This document shows positions 37,272 to 45,977 of a stretch of DNA of 64,000 nt, piece by piece. The translations under genes were made by a program, and so were the position numbers. The DNA comes from Hyphomicrobiales bacterium. Lineage in GTDB: Bacteria; Pseudomonadota; Alphaproteobacteria; Rhizobiales; Beijerinckiaceae. Under the pieces are notes generated by a model. That model had not been told where the DNA came from. It saw only the letters and a program-made list of their open reading frames with translations, and did not search any database. The stretch covers positions 1-64,000 of the forward strand of contig JAIXTM010000013.1 of assembly GCA_027483945.1 (NCBI GenBank), given 5' to 3'. How positions within the stretch are numbered: the first letter of the stretch is position 1; each line of letters starts with the position of its first letter.

Positions 37272-38370
37272 CGTCCCCCGCCTCCCGCCGCCGCCCCGCC
37301 CGCGTCCGCGCCTGCCTGACCGCGGCAACGCTACGTCCGTCCGCCAGCCAGTCCGGCCCCGCCCAAGGTTTGCCGGAGCGGCGCGGAACGACAAGCGGGA
37401 TCGGGCTGTCGGCGGCCATGATCACGTCGCCCTCGTCCGTCACGAGGAACGCCGAGCGGAAGAACTGGCCGGAATATTCAATCGTGCCGATCAGGCGGAG
37501 CGGACCGCTTCCGACCGGCGTCAGGAGGATGAGAGGCGTGCCGAGGTCGACGGCCCCGGCGCGGAAGCGCGCATGCAGATCCGTGCGCAACTCCCTGCGT
37601 GCCGCTGCCAGTGCGTCCGCGCTCGCGGCCGTCATGCGGAAATCCGAGACGCCGTATTCCATCGGTGCCTCGATCGCATCCGCCTCCTCTGCTGACCATT
37701 CGATGAGCGTGAAGGCTCCCGCCTCGGCGCAGAGGTGGTCGCAGAAGAAGCGCAGATATTCCTCCGCTGTCCGGCTCGATAGATCGAAGATGCCCGTCTG
37801 CCCCATGATGTGGGTCGTCGCATTCACATTGTTCGACGTGCCTTCGAGCCACAGGCCGATGAAGCCCGCTTTCCAGAACACTTCCCAGGGAAGCGTGCGG
37901 CCGCTCTCGTCCGGCGCGGCGATCCGCGCGTCCTCGATCATCACGATGCGTGCGGGCGCCAGGATCAGGACGCTTTCGTCCGGCGAGCCGTCGCCGATTT
38001 CCGCGAACAGGTCGGGAAACTCCACCGATACGAGCCAGGCGCCGGGTCCGTAGAAGGGCAGGGGCTTGGCCCAGACGATGCCCTTGCTGGCGCAGGCGGC
38101 GATGGCGAGCGCCGCTTCCACCTCGCCGTGGCGCCCGGCGGCTTCGGTTTCCCACTTGGCGGCGAGCCAGTCCCGGGCAAGCCCTTCAAGACGCAGCGTC
38201 AGCGCATCGCCCGGGTCGAGGCGACGCCATGCGAAATCGCGCTGGCGCCGGCGCAGCTTGGCCCTGGCCTTGGCGATCTGGCTTGGTGTCGCGTGCCAGT
38301 CTTCGCCGACATGGCCCACCTGGCGCTGCGGAGCCTGGGCGGGATCAAAATAGCGTAGAACGTCGCTCAT
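37264..38370 (-). CDS. Unrecognised 368-residue protein coupled to the beta-helix membrane protein
   Basis: Begins MSDVLRYFDPAQAPQRQVGH and has no signal peptide or membrane helix, so it is probably cytoplasmic. Visible features: a basic helix (SQIAKARAKLRRRQRDFAWRRL), a mixed alpha/beta body with SVEFPDLFAEIGDGSPDESVLILAPARIVMIEDARIAAPDESGR and IGLWLEGTSNNVNATTHIMGQTGIFDLSSRTAEEYLRFFCDHL, and a strongly basic, acidic-ended tail (RQARTRAGRRREAGDDA). The last 8 bp overlap the start of the beta-helix gene (ATGCCTGA), so the two proteins are made together in a fixed ratio and likely act together. No catalytic motif recognised. Upstream is a secreted protein gene, 97 bp away. Confidence 0.75.
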   Translation of the reverse strand: MSDVLRYFDPAQAPQRQVGHVGEDWHATPSQIAKARAKLRRRQRDFAWRRLDPGDALTLRLEGLARDWLAAKWETEAAGRHGEVEAALAIAACASKGIVWAKPLPFYGPGAWLVSVEFPDLFAEIGDGSPDESVLILAPARIVMIEDARIAAPDESGRTLPWEVFWKAGFIGLWLEGTSNNVNATTHIMGQTGIFDLSSRTAEEYLRFFCDHLCAEAGAFTLIEWSAEEADAIEAPMEYGVSDFRMTAASADALAAARRELRTDLHARFRAGAVDLGTPLILLTPVGSGPLRLIGTIEYSGQFFRSAFLVTDEGDVIMAADSPIPLVVPRRSGKPWAGPDWLADGRSVAAVRQARTRAGRRREAGDDA

Positions 38371-38467
38371 CAGCGGAAAGCGCCCCCCGGCGGTTGCGTC
38401 AACCTCGCATCGCTCACGAGGGACCGCAAGGCGGAGCAGGTCAGGCGCAGCGTCTCTTGCGAACCGC

Positions 38468-38992
38468 CTAGAACGCTTCCATGCATATGGAGCTATCGAT
38501 CCGCACCTTGGCGCCGCGAGGCAGATCCGGTCCCGACATTTCGACCAGCGCGCATGTGCTGCCGCTGAACTTCACCTTCACCCGGAACGCATCCAGGGCA
38601 CGCTTGCCTGTGCTGGCGAGGACCGGTTCGGATAAGAGCTCGACCACGTCCCCGGAGACCTTAATCGTGTAGCAATGCGTGATGTCGGGGCTGTCCTTCT
38701 GCAGCGGAGGGCAGGCCCGCCTGCCGATGGCGACTGGCGCCGCCACGCTGCCGGCCGGCATGTCGAGCACGGCGGAAGGGCGGGCATCCTTATCGAACGC
38801 GACCTTGGCAAGAAAGAACGAGGATTCCGGCAGCTTCCTGTCCTCCCAGGCATACTCGATCGTGTAATGGGCCGAGATCGACGCCGCGCGGCCGCTCCAG
38901 GCCTGGAATGGTGGGCCCGCCGTCTGTGCCGCTGCGATGGTCGTGAATCCGATCAGCGTGGCCGCCACCCCGATGCGTCGTGAGCTTTTCAT
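38468..38992 (-). CDS. Secreted protein of unknown function
   Basis: A 174-residue protein with signal peptide MKSSRRIGVAATLIGFTTIAAAQ and a beta-rich mature domain (YTIEYAWEDRKLPESSFFLAKVAFDKDARPSAVLDMPAGSVAAPVAIGRRACPPLQKDSPDITHCYTIKVSGDVVELLSEP) with four cysteines that could form two disulfides. No family recognised. It is the first of three minus-strand genes of unknown function (38992 to 34407) and follows an MFS transporter gene by 32 bp, so it may be read through from that promoter. Start follows aggga and sits at the signal peptide. Confidence 0.75.
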   Translation of the reverse strand: MKSSRRIGVAATLIGFTTIAAAQTAGPPFQAWSGRAASISAHYTIEYAWEDRKLPESSFFLAKVAFDKDARPSAVLDMPAGSVAAPVAIGRRACPPLQKDSPDITHCYTIKVSGDVVELLSEPVLASTGKRALDAFRVKVKFSGSTCALVEMSGPDLPRGAKVRIDSSICMEAF

Positions 38993-39024
38993 TGTGGTCC
39001 CTCTTCCCCGTTGCGCCCGCCTCA

Positions 39025-40296
39025 TCACCGCGTCTCCGGCTTCGCATCCCTGGCGAACAGATACACGGCGAGCGCCGCCGCCAGCAGGGCCGCGTAGAAG
39101 CCGAACAATGTGGCATAGGCCGCCTCCGGCTGCCCGGGCCTTGTCGAGGCGGCGACGATCGGGCCGGTCGCGAACTGGACGATGCCGGTCGTGCCGATCG
39201 AGAAGAAATTGAGGAGCGTCACGCCCCGTCCGGTGAGGTGAGGCGGGATGAAGGCGCGGCCATGGGTCATCATCAGCCCGAACGACCCGCCGAAGAGGCC
39301 GACCGCCGCCAGCAGGGCCGCCGAGGCGACGAATCCGGGTGCCGGTGCCAGCGCCAGCACCGACAGGGCGACGACGCCGATGAAATTGCCGGCGAAGGCA
39401 ACCCATTTGCGCGTGCCGAAGATCTGGTCCATCGGCCCATAGGCGAAGCTTCCGGCCACCATCGCCAGGGCCATGGCCAGCGTGCCGTAGCCGATGGCGA
39501 TGACGTCGGCACCGTAGACGTCGGCGAGGTAGGGCCCGGCCCACAGGCCCCGAATGCCGCCCGGAGCGGCGTAATTGACCATGACGAGCGGCAGGATCGG
39601 CCACAGGGCGCGGATCTTCAGCAGATCGAGATAGCCCGAAAAGCCGAGCCCGGCCGAGGCGCTGCCCTCCGGCCGCGCCGGATCGCGGACGAAGGCGGCG
39701 ATACCGGCCGCCACGGCGAGCGTCAGGAGGCCCAACGCCGCCATGATCGGCCGCCAGCCCATCGCCTCGGCCGCCGCCGCCATGGGCGATGCGCCGACGA
39801 CATTGCCCGCCGTGCCGAAACCGACGAGCCAGGAAATGAGCACGGCGAGCCGGGCCGGCGGCTGCGTCTGCGCGAAGATGTAGACGGACGCCATCAGGAC
39901 GGGTGCGCAGCCGATCCCGATCAGCGTCATCGCGACGAGGATCGCCCAGGGCGCCTGCGCCGCGGCGAAGATGAGCGCGCCGCCGCCGGCGCCGGCCGCG
40001 AGGAGCACGGAGGCGGTGCGCCGCGGGCCGAACCGGTCCAGCGACACGCCGACCACGAACTGCATCAGCGCGAAGGCGGTGAACCACGCGCCCGATGCCA
40101 AAGCGAGGTCGCCCTTGGTCATGCCGAGCTCGGCCGTCAGGGCAGGCGTCAGCACCGCCAGGAACGAGCGGTAGAACTGCGACATGACATAGGCGGCGGC
40201 GAGGGCGGCCAGACCGGCCATGGGCGAGCTTCGCGTTTCCTGCGGAGAGACGGCGCGGATCTTGGCGCCCGCGTCCTGATCAGGGCTGTAGCCCAT
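39025..40296 (-). CDS. Major facilitator superfamily transporter
   Basis: Inner-membrane transporter of about 420 residues with twelve helices. The MFS loop signature VGVSLDRFGPRRTASVLLA follows helix 2, and the C-terminal half has LIGIGCAPVLMASVYIFAQ-type segments common in the sugar/nitrate-like MFS clades. Substrate unknown. The start is uncertain: 40296 (MGYSPDQDAG) gives a 25-residue cytoplasmic N-terminus, while 40221 (MAGLAALAAAYVMSQ) starts in helix 1 behind an aggaa motif. The sua5 gene lies 68 bp upstream in the same direction. Confidence 0.85.
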   Translation of the reverse strand: MGYSPDQDAGAKIRAVSPQETRSSPMAGLAALAAAYVMSQFYRSFLAVLTPALTAELGMTKGDLALASGAWFTAFALMQFVVGVSLDRFGPRRTASVLLAAGAGGGALIFAAAQAPWAILVAMTLIGIGCAPVLMASVYIFAQTQPPARLAVLISWLVGFGTAGNVVGASPMAAAAEAMGWRPIMAALGLLTLAVAAGIAAFVRDPARPEGSASAGLGFSGYLDLLKIRALWPILPLVMVNYAAPGGIRGLWAGPYLADVYGADVIAIGYGTLAMALAMVAGSFAYGPMDQIFGTRKWVAFAGNFIGVVALSVLALAPAPGFVASAALLAAVGLFGGSFGLMMTHGRAFIPPHLTGRGVTLLNFFSIGTTGIVQFATGPIVAASTRPGQPEAAYATLFGFYAALLAAALAVYLFARDAKPETR

Positions 40297-40364
40297 GGCA
40301 TGGCGATGCGAAAGCGCGCGGGCGCGCAGACCGTCCATGCGACTTCCCGCAAGGGAAGCATCTG

Positions 40365-41378
40365 TCAGGCCCGGTCGGCCGCCGCTCGCCTCAGCCGGTC
40401 GTTGATGGCTTCGCCCAGGCCCTCCGCCGGCACGGGCGCGATGGCGATGGCCGTGCCTCCGGCCGCGTCGAGCCGGCGCAGATGGCCGAACAGGTTGGCC
40501 GCCGCTTCGGCGAGGTCGCCGGACGGGCTGAGATTGAGCATGGCGGCGGCGGCCTCCGCGCCTGCGGGGAGGCCCGGCCCGAAGGCGAGCAGGCATTCGC
40601 CCGCCATGACCTGCCCGGCATTCAGCCGCACCCGCGCGGAGGGCGCGTAATGCGAAGCGAGCATGCCCGGCGCGATGGCGTCCGCCGCGCCGGCATCGCC
40701 GGTCGCAGTCTGAATCTGCCGGCCGAGCGCAGCCTCGATCACCTCCCGAGGTACCCCGCCGGGCCGCAGGATGCGCACGTCGCTCGCGCAAAGGACGATG
40801 GTGGATTCCACGCCGACCGGGCAGGGCCCGCCGTCGAGCACGGCATCGATCCGCCCGTCGAGATCGGCAAGGACGTGGCCGGCCTCGGTCGGGCTCACAT
40901 GGCCGGAGCGGTTCGCGGAGGGCGCGCAGATCGGGCGCCCGGCCGCCGCCAGCAGCGCCCGCGCGACCGGATGGGCGGGCACGCGGATGGCGATCGTGTC
41001 GTAGCCCGCCAGAGCCAGATCGGAGACCGGGCAGCCTGCGGCCTGCGGCACGACGAGCGTCAGCGGACCCGGCCAGAACCGCGCCGCGAGCCTCTCCGCG
41101 TCGGCATCGAACACGCCGAGCATGCGGGCGGCATCAAGATCCGGCACATGGGCGATCAGCGGGTTGAAGCGCGGCCGTCCCTTGGCCTGGTAGATGGCGG
41201 CGACTGCCGCGCCCGACGTGGCATCGCCGCCCAGCCCGTAGACGGTCTCGGTCGGGAACGCGACCGTTCCGCCGGCGCGCAGGATCTCCGCCGCCGCGAT
41301 GATGCCGGCGGCGTCGGCCTCCAGCCGCCGCGTGCGGCGGGAAGGCCCGGATGGATCGCTTGACGCTAGATCGTTCAC
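40365..41378 (-). CDS. L-threonylcarbamoyladenylate synthase (Sua5 type)
   Basis: Makes threonylcarbamoyl-AMP from threonine, bicarbonate and ATP for the t6A37 modification of ANN-decoding tRNAs. The 337-residue protein has the YrdC domain (LRAGGTVAFPTETVYGLGGDA; IYQAKGRPRFNPLIAHV; PSANRSGHVSPT; VESTIVLC) and a C-terminal Sua5 domain (MLASHYAPSARV...), so it is the long Sua5 form rather than the short TsaC. I use the GTG at 41378 as start; the frame extends to 41513 but that part is not family-like and would overlap the promoter region of the divergent acyl-CoA dehydrogenase gene. Confidence 0.9.
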   Translation of the reverse strand: MNDLASSDPSGPSRRTRRLEADAAGIIAAAEILRAGGTVAFPTETVYGLGGDATSGAAVAAIYQAKGRPRFNPLIAHVPDLDAARMLGVFDADAERLAARFWPGPLTLVVPQAAGCPVSDLALAGYDTIAIRVPAHPVARALLAAAGRPICAPSANRSGHVSPTEAGHVLADLDGRIDAVLDGGPCPVGVESTIVLCASDVRILRPGGVPREVIEAALGRQIQTATGDAGAADAIAPGMLASHYAPSARVRLNAGQVMAGECLLAFGPGLPAGAEAAAAMLNLSPSGDLAEAAANLFGHLRRLDAAGGTAIAIAPVPAEGLGEAINDRLRRAAADRA

Positions 41379-41390
41379 ATCTAAACTATC
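41360..41390 (+). promoter_or_regulatory. Candidate promoter of the acyl-CoA dehydrogenase gene
   Basis: ttgacg (41360-41365) and taaact (41382-41387) with a 16-nt spacer point rightward to the gene at 41512. The 18-mer gttcacatctaaactatc (41373-41390) matches 16 of 18 bases with the ETF-QO promoter (7653-7670). It overlaps the proposed GTG start of the divergent sua5 gene, so repression could affect both. Confidence 0.4.
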
Positions 41391-41511
41391 TAATGTGCCG
41401 ATGCCGGATGGCGAAAGGCGCTTGTGGCCGGGCTTCTGCCGCGCGCTATGATCGCCGTCAATCCGACGGCGCCGGACAAGGCGCCGCGACAGGCTCCAGG
41501 GAGGAACGACC

Positions 41512-43281
41512 ATGACCTACCGCGCTCCGGTGGACGACATGCTGGCTGCGATGCGCGTCGCGGGCCTCGACGAGGCGCTGGCGGACGGCCTGCACCCGGA
41601 CCTCTCGATGGACCTCGTCCGCTCGGTGCTGGAGGAGGCGGGCAAGGTCGCCGGCGACGTGCTGGCGCCGCTCAACCGCGTCGGCGACGTCCAGGGCGCC
41701 AAACTGAAGGACGGCGCGATCACCATGCCGCCGGGCTTCCGCGAGGCCTATCACGCCTGGGCGGAGGGGGGCTGGAACGCGCTGGCCTCCCCGGAGGCCT
41801 TCGGCGGTCAGGGCCTGCCGGCTTTGCTCAACGCCGCGTGCCTGGAAATGTGGAACGCCGCCAACATGGCCTTCGCTCTGGGCCCGCTGCTCACGGTCGG
41901 CGCCATCGAGGCTTTGACCGCCCACGGGACGCCGGACCTGCAGCAGACCTACCTGCCCAAGCTCGTCTCCGGCGAGTGGATGGGCACGATGAACCTCACC
42001 GAGCCGCAGGCCGGCTCGGACCTCGCCGCCCTGCGCACCCGGGCCGAGCGCGTCGGCGACGGCACCTACCGGATCACGGGCCAGAAGATCTACATCACCT
42101 ATGGCGAGCACGACCTGACGGACAACATCGTTCACCTCGTCCTGGCGCGCCTGCCCGATGCACCGGCCGGCACGCGCGGCATCTCGCTGTTCCTCGTGCC
42201 GAAATTCTTCGTCAACGCCGACGGCTCGCTCGGCGCGCAGAACGACGTGCGCTGCCATTCCATCGAGCACAAGCTCGGCATCAACGCCTCGCCGACCTGC
42301 ACCATGGTCTATGGCGATCATGGCGGCGCCATCGGCTGGCTCATCGGCGAGGAGAACCGGGGCCTCGCCTGCATGTTCACGATGATGAACAATGCGCGCC
42401 TCGGCGTCGGCCTCCAGGGCGTCGCGCTGGCGGATCGGGCCTACCAGCAGGCTCTGGCCTATGCCAACGAGCGCCGCCAGGGTCGCGCCGCCGGGCAGAC
42501 GGAGGAGGGCATGGCCCCCATCATCCGCCACCCGGACATCCAGCGCATGCTGATGACGATGAAGGCCGAGGCCATGGCCGCGCGCCTGATCTGCTACATG
42601 ACCGCCGCCGCCCTCGACCGGCATCACGGCGCCGCCGACGGGGCCGGCCGCAGGGCCGCGCACGAGCGCGCCTCGCTGCTGACCCCGGTGGCAAAGGCCT
42701 ATTCCACCGATATCGGAATCGAGGTCGCCTCCCTCGGCGTCCAAGTCCATGGCGGCATGGGCTATGTGGAGGAAACCGGCGCAGCCCAGCACCTGCGCGA
42801 CGCCCGCATCGCCGCTATCTACGAGGGCACCAACGGCATCCAGGCGATCGACCTCGTCATGCGCAAGCTGCCTTTGTCGGATGGCATGACGGTGGCCGCC
42901 GAGATCGCGGCCATGCGCAAGGCGGTGACCCGGGTCACCGCCGCCAACGATCCGGAATTCGGCGCCACCGCCGCCCGCCTGCGCGAGGCGGTGGAGAGCC
43001 TGGACCGGGCGACCGCTTTCCTCATGAAGGCGATGAAGGGCAACGATCCCGACATCGTCCTCGCCGGTGCGACGCCGTATCTGCGCCTCTTCGGGCTGGC
43101 CCGCGGCGGCACCGCCCTCGCCGAGCTCGCCCTCGCCGAGACGGGTGAAGCCGGCCGTGCGCGCCTCGCGCTGGCGCGCTTCTATGCCGAGAACATCGCG
43201 GTCGGCGCCCCCGGTCTGGAGGCCGCGGTGATGGGAGGGCACGGCTTCGTCGCGCAAGCGGGCCTCGCCCTCGCCAGTTGA
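41512..43281 (+). CDS. Acyl-CoA dehydrogenase (DmdC-like, long form)
   Basis: FAD enzyme that introduces a 2,3 double bond in an acyl-CoA and passes electrons to electron transfer flavoprotein. The 589-residue length and the start MTYRAPVDDMLAAMRVAGL match the long DmdC-type group (3-methylmercaptopropionyl-CoA and related acyl-CoAs). The catalytic base is expected in IAAIYEGTNGIQAIDLVMRKL. Other segments: MNLTEPQAGSDLAALRT (flavin loop) and KIYITYGEHDL. Ribosome binding site gggagg. A shared promoter motif with ETF-QO fits their functional link. An SDR gene follows 78 bp later. Confidence 0.93.
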   Translation: MTYRAPVDDMLAAMRVAGLDEALADGLHPDLSMDLVRSVLEEAGKVAGDVLAPLNRVGDVQGAKLKDGAITMPPGFREAYHAWAEGGWNALASPEAFGGQGLPALLNAACLEMWNAANMAFALGPLLTVGAIEALTAHGTPDLQQTYLPKLVSGEWMGTMNLTEPQAGSDLAALRTRAERVGDGTYRITGQKIYITYGEHDLTDNIVHLVLARLPDAPAGTRGISLFLVPKFFVNADGSLGAQNDVRCHSIEHKLGINASPTCTMVYGDHGGAIGWLIGEENRGLACMFTMMNNARLGVGLQGVALADRAYQQALAYANERRQGRAAGQTEEGMAPIIRHPDIQRMLMTMKAEAMAARLICYMTAAALDRHHGAADGAGRRAAHERASLLTPVAKAYSTDIGIEVASLGVQVHGGMGYVEETGAAQHLRDARIAAIYEGTNGIQAIDLVMRKLPLSDGMTVAAEIAAMRKAVTRVTAANDPEFGATAARLREAVESLDRATAFLMKAMKGNDPDIVLAGATPYLRLFGLARGGTALAELALAETGEAGRARLALARFYAENIAVGAPGLEAAVMGGHGFVAQAGLALAS

Positions 43282-43359
43282 ATCTGAATCAGAGCGGGAA
43301 GCTCTTGAATCACTTTAGGAAGCGCCGGAATCAGTTCCTCAACGGAAGGGCCCAAATCC

Positions 43360-44208
43360 ATGAGCCTTAAGGGAAAAACCCTCTTCATCACCGGTGCCTC
43401 GCGGGGCATCGGCCTTGCCATCGCCCTGCGCGCCGCGCGGGACGGCGCCAATATCACCGTCGCTGCGAAGACCGCCGAGCCGCACCCCAAATTGCCCGGC
43501 ACGATCCACAGCGCCGCGGCCGAGATCGAGGCTGCGGGCGGCCGCGCGCTTCCCCTCGTCGTCGACGTGCGCGAGGAGGAACAGGTGAAGGCGGCCATGG
43601 AGCGGACGGCGGCCGAGTTCGGCGGCATCGACATCGTCGTCAACAATGCCAGCGCCATCCAGCTGACGCGCACGCCGGACACCGAGATGAAGCGCTTCGA
43701 TCTGATGCACCAGATCAACACGCGCGGCACCTACATGGTCTCCAAATACGCCATCCCCTACCTGGAGAAGGCGGAGAACCCCCACATCCTCATGCTGTCG
43801 CCGCCGCTCGACATGAAGGAGAAATGGTTCGCGCCGCACCTGGCCTATTCCATCGCCAAATACGGGATGAGCCTGTGCGTGCTCGGGCTTGCGGGGGAGC
43901 TGCGCCCGAAGGGCATCGCGGTCAACGCGCTCTGGCCCCGCACCACGATCGCCACGAGCGCGGTGAAGAACCTGCTCGGCGGCGATGCCATCATGCGGGC
44001 GAGCCGCACCCCCGACATCATCGCCGACGCCGCCTATGCGGTCTTCAATCGGCCCGCCCGGACCTGCACCGGCCAGTTCCTGATCGACGACCTCGTCCTC
44101 GGCGAGGAGGGCGTGACCGATTTCGAGAAATACCGGGTCGACCCGTCCCAGCCTCTGATGCCGGATTTCTTCGTCCCGGACGATATCCCGCCGGTGCCCG
44201 GCTCCTGA
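43360..44208 (+). CDS. Short-chain dehydrogenase/reductase, HSDL2-like
   Basis: NAD(P)-dependent oxidoreductase of 282 residues. The glycine motif [22 protein letters not shown] lies at the N-terminus, the NNAS motif at NNASAI, and the catalytic Tyr/Lys in YSIAKYGMSLCVLGLA. The overall pattern, including TIHSAAAEIEAAGGRALPLVVDVR and LWPRTTIATSAVKNLLGGD, is that of the HSDL2-like SDRs linked to fatty acid metabolism. It follows an acyl-CoA dehydrogenase gene by 78 bp and is likely in the same transcript. Convergent with opgG. Confidence 0.9.
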   Translation: MSLKGKTLFITGASRGIGLAIALRAARDGANITVAAKTAEPHPKLPGTIHSAAAEIEAAGGRALPLVVDVREEEQVKAAMERTAAEFGGIDIVVNNASAIQLTRTPDTEMKRFDLMHQINTRGTYMVSKYAIPYLEKAENPHILMLSPPLDMKEKWFAPHLAYSIAKYGMSLCVLGLAGELRPKGIAVNALWPRTTIATSAVKNLLGGDAIMRASRTPDIIADAAYAVFNRPARTCTGQFLIDDLVLGEEGVTDFEKYRVDPSQPLMPDFFVPDDIPPVPGS

Positions 44209-44236
44209 TATTCCGTCCGCCGGTTGGCCGGGCCGG

Positions 44237-45847
44237 TTATTCGACGGCCGGTTCCCTGGCCGCGACCGGCAGGCGCGACGTGCCGACGGGCCGCGTCCAG
44301 GTCTCGGTCAGCGTCCGCGGGCCGGCCTTGAGATAGACCCGCAGGTCGCCGCGTTCCCCGGCGGGGATCGCGAGGTCCACGAAGGCCCGCACGCTCTGCG
44401 TCGCGGCGTTGGGCGTCAGCGTCGTCCCGACGATCCGGCCGGCGGTCGTGGTGGCCACGACCTCGATCCGGTCCGGCGCCTGCAGGTGATAGGGGATGTC
44501 GCCGCCGTCGAAATCGATGAGGAAGCGGGTCTGGTTCGCCATCGCGCCGGCGGCATCGGCTTCGATGGGCCCGAAGGAATTGCGGGTCTGGCCGAGCGGA
44601 TGGAGCCCGCGCGTCTCCGACAGGGACCTGATCCGGTAGGACAGCCTGACCTCGCGGCCCGCCTTCAGGCCGCCTTCCGGCGTCCAGTAGGCGACGATGT
44701 TGTCCATCGCCTCGTGGTCGGTGGGGATCTCCACCAGTTCCACCCGGCCTGGACCCCAGTCGCCCGCGGGCTCGACCCAATAGCCGGGCCGCGCGTGGTA
44801 CTGGGCTTCCGTGTCCTGGTAGTTCGCGAACAGCCTGTCGCGCTGCATCAGGCCGAAGCCGCGCGGCGTCCGGTCGATGAATTGCGAGACCGACAGCAGG
44901 TCAGGGTTCGTGAGGGGGCGCCACAGCCATTCGCCGGCGCCGGTATGCAGCATCAGCCCGTCGGAATCGTGGATCTCGGGGCGGAAGTCGATCCGCTTGT
45001 CCGGGTCGCCCTCGCCGACGAGGAACATCGAGGTCAGCGGCGCGAGGCCCACCCGTGCCATGTCCTGACGCGGGATCAGGGTCGCCTCGACGAGAGCGGT
45101 CGTCTCCTTGCCGGGCTCGAACACGTAGCGGAGCGCGCCTGCGACGGAGGGTGAATCCAGCAGCGCGTGAACGGTGACGGCGACCGAGCCGCCCGTCGGC
45201 TTCTCCAGCCACAGCGCGCGGAAGAACGGGAATTCCTCGGGCGTGTCGCCGCCGACGCCGATCGCCAGAGAGCGGGCGGACAGCCCGTAGACCTGCCCGC
45301 GGCCAAGGAAGCGGAAATAGCTGGCGCCCAGGAACGAGACGAGCTCGTCCTGCTTGTCCGGCCGGTTGAGCCCGGTCGTCACCGTGAAGCCGGCAAAGCC
45401 CGTCGAGACCGAAAGCCCCTTCGGTTCCGGGCTCTTGCCGTACTGGAACATCGCCGTGGAGAACGGGATCGGGATCGCCGTGCCGTCGGAGACGACGCGG
45501 ATATCCACCGGCCGGTCATGGATGAAACCGGCATGGAAGAGGTGAAGGCGGAAATCGCTGCCGCTGTCCTGCCAGAGGGCGGCGTTCCGCTTGAACTGAA
45601 TGGCGCGGTAGCGGTCGTAATCCAGCTCCCGCAGTTCCGGCGGCAGGTTCGGCTTGCGGTCCTCGAACGCGGAGGCGGCCAGGCGCCGGGCCTGCGCGAT
45701 GACGTCCTCGTGGGAAAAACCCGCGCCGCGGCCGCTGGGCTGCGGCTGGGCCAGCGTCGGCGTTCCGCGCAGCCAGCCTACCGCCAGCGAGCCGCCGATC
45801 AGCCCCAGCGCCGTCCGCCGCGAAAATCCTCCGCCGAAACTCGTCAT
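44237..45847 (-). CDS. opgG: Periplasmic glucan biosynthesis protein OpgG/MdoG family
   Basis: Makes or modifies osmoregulated periplasmic glucans. The 536-residue protein has a Tat-type signal (twin arginines 10-11, SRRTALGLIGGSLAVGWL) for export in folded form. The MdoG domain shows IQFKRNAALWQDSGSDFRLHLFHAGFIHDRP, LGASYFRFLGRGQVYGLSARSLAI and DYQDTEAQYHARPGYWVEP-type segments (FANYQDTEAQYHARPGYWVEP). A Tat signal is more usual for OpgD, so the paralogue is uncertain. An EcfG-type promoter lies 49 bp upstream. No opgH glucosyltransferase gene is adjacent. Confidence 0.9.
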   Translation of the reverse strand: MTSFGGGFSRRTALGLIGGSLAVGWLRGTPTLAQPQPSGRGAGFSHEDVIAQARRLAASAFEDRKPNLPPELRELDYDRYRAIQFKRNAALWQDSGSDFRLHLFHAGFIHDRPVDIRVVSDGTAIPIPFSTAMFQYGKSPEPKGLSVSTGFAGFTVTTGLNRPDKQDELVSFLGASYFRFLGRGQVYGLSARSLAIGVGGDTPEEFPFFRALWLEKPTGGSVAVTVHALLDSPSVAGALRYVFEPGKETTALVEATLIPRQDMARVGLAPLTSMFLVGEGDPDKRIDFRPEIHDSDGLMLHTGAGEWLWRPLTNPDLLSVSQFIDRTPRGFGLMQRDRLFANYQDTEAQYHARPGYWVEPAGDWGPGRVELVEIPTDHEAMDNIVAYWTPEGGLKAGREVRLSYRIRSLSETRGLHPLGQTRNSFGPIEADAAGAMANQTRFLIDFDGGDIPYHLQAPDRIEVVATTTAGRIVGTTLTPNAATQSVRAFVDLAIPAGERGDLRVYLKAGPRTLTETWTRPVGTSRLPVAAREPAVE

Positions 45848-45895
45848 CGTCGCGCGTTCTCCCCCGGTCGGGCCCCGCGCCCGACGCTGGCAGGG

Positions 45896-45921
45896 AACGC
45901 GCCGCTGCGCCTCGCGGTTCC
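45896..45921 (-). promoter_or_regulatory. Candidate EcfG general-stress promoter for opgG
   Basis: On the minus strand GGAAC (45921-45917), 17-nt spacer, CGTT (45899-45896), ending 49 bp before the opgG ATG at 45847. An exact fit to the EcfG/SigT consensus. Osmoregulated glucan synthesis is a reasonable target for a general-stress sigma factor. Confidence 0.65.
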
Positions 45922-45977
45922 GGCGCGATTGCCGGAATCGGCGGTCCGGCCTATGCGGTTTCGATCAGGAGGCGCCG

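Noticed and set aside
45894-45919. GGAAC-N17-GGTT on the plus strand before corA
   Set aside because: One mismatch to the EcfG consensus; the overlapping minus-strand site for opgG is exact and explains the bases.
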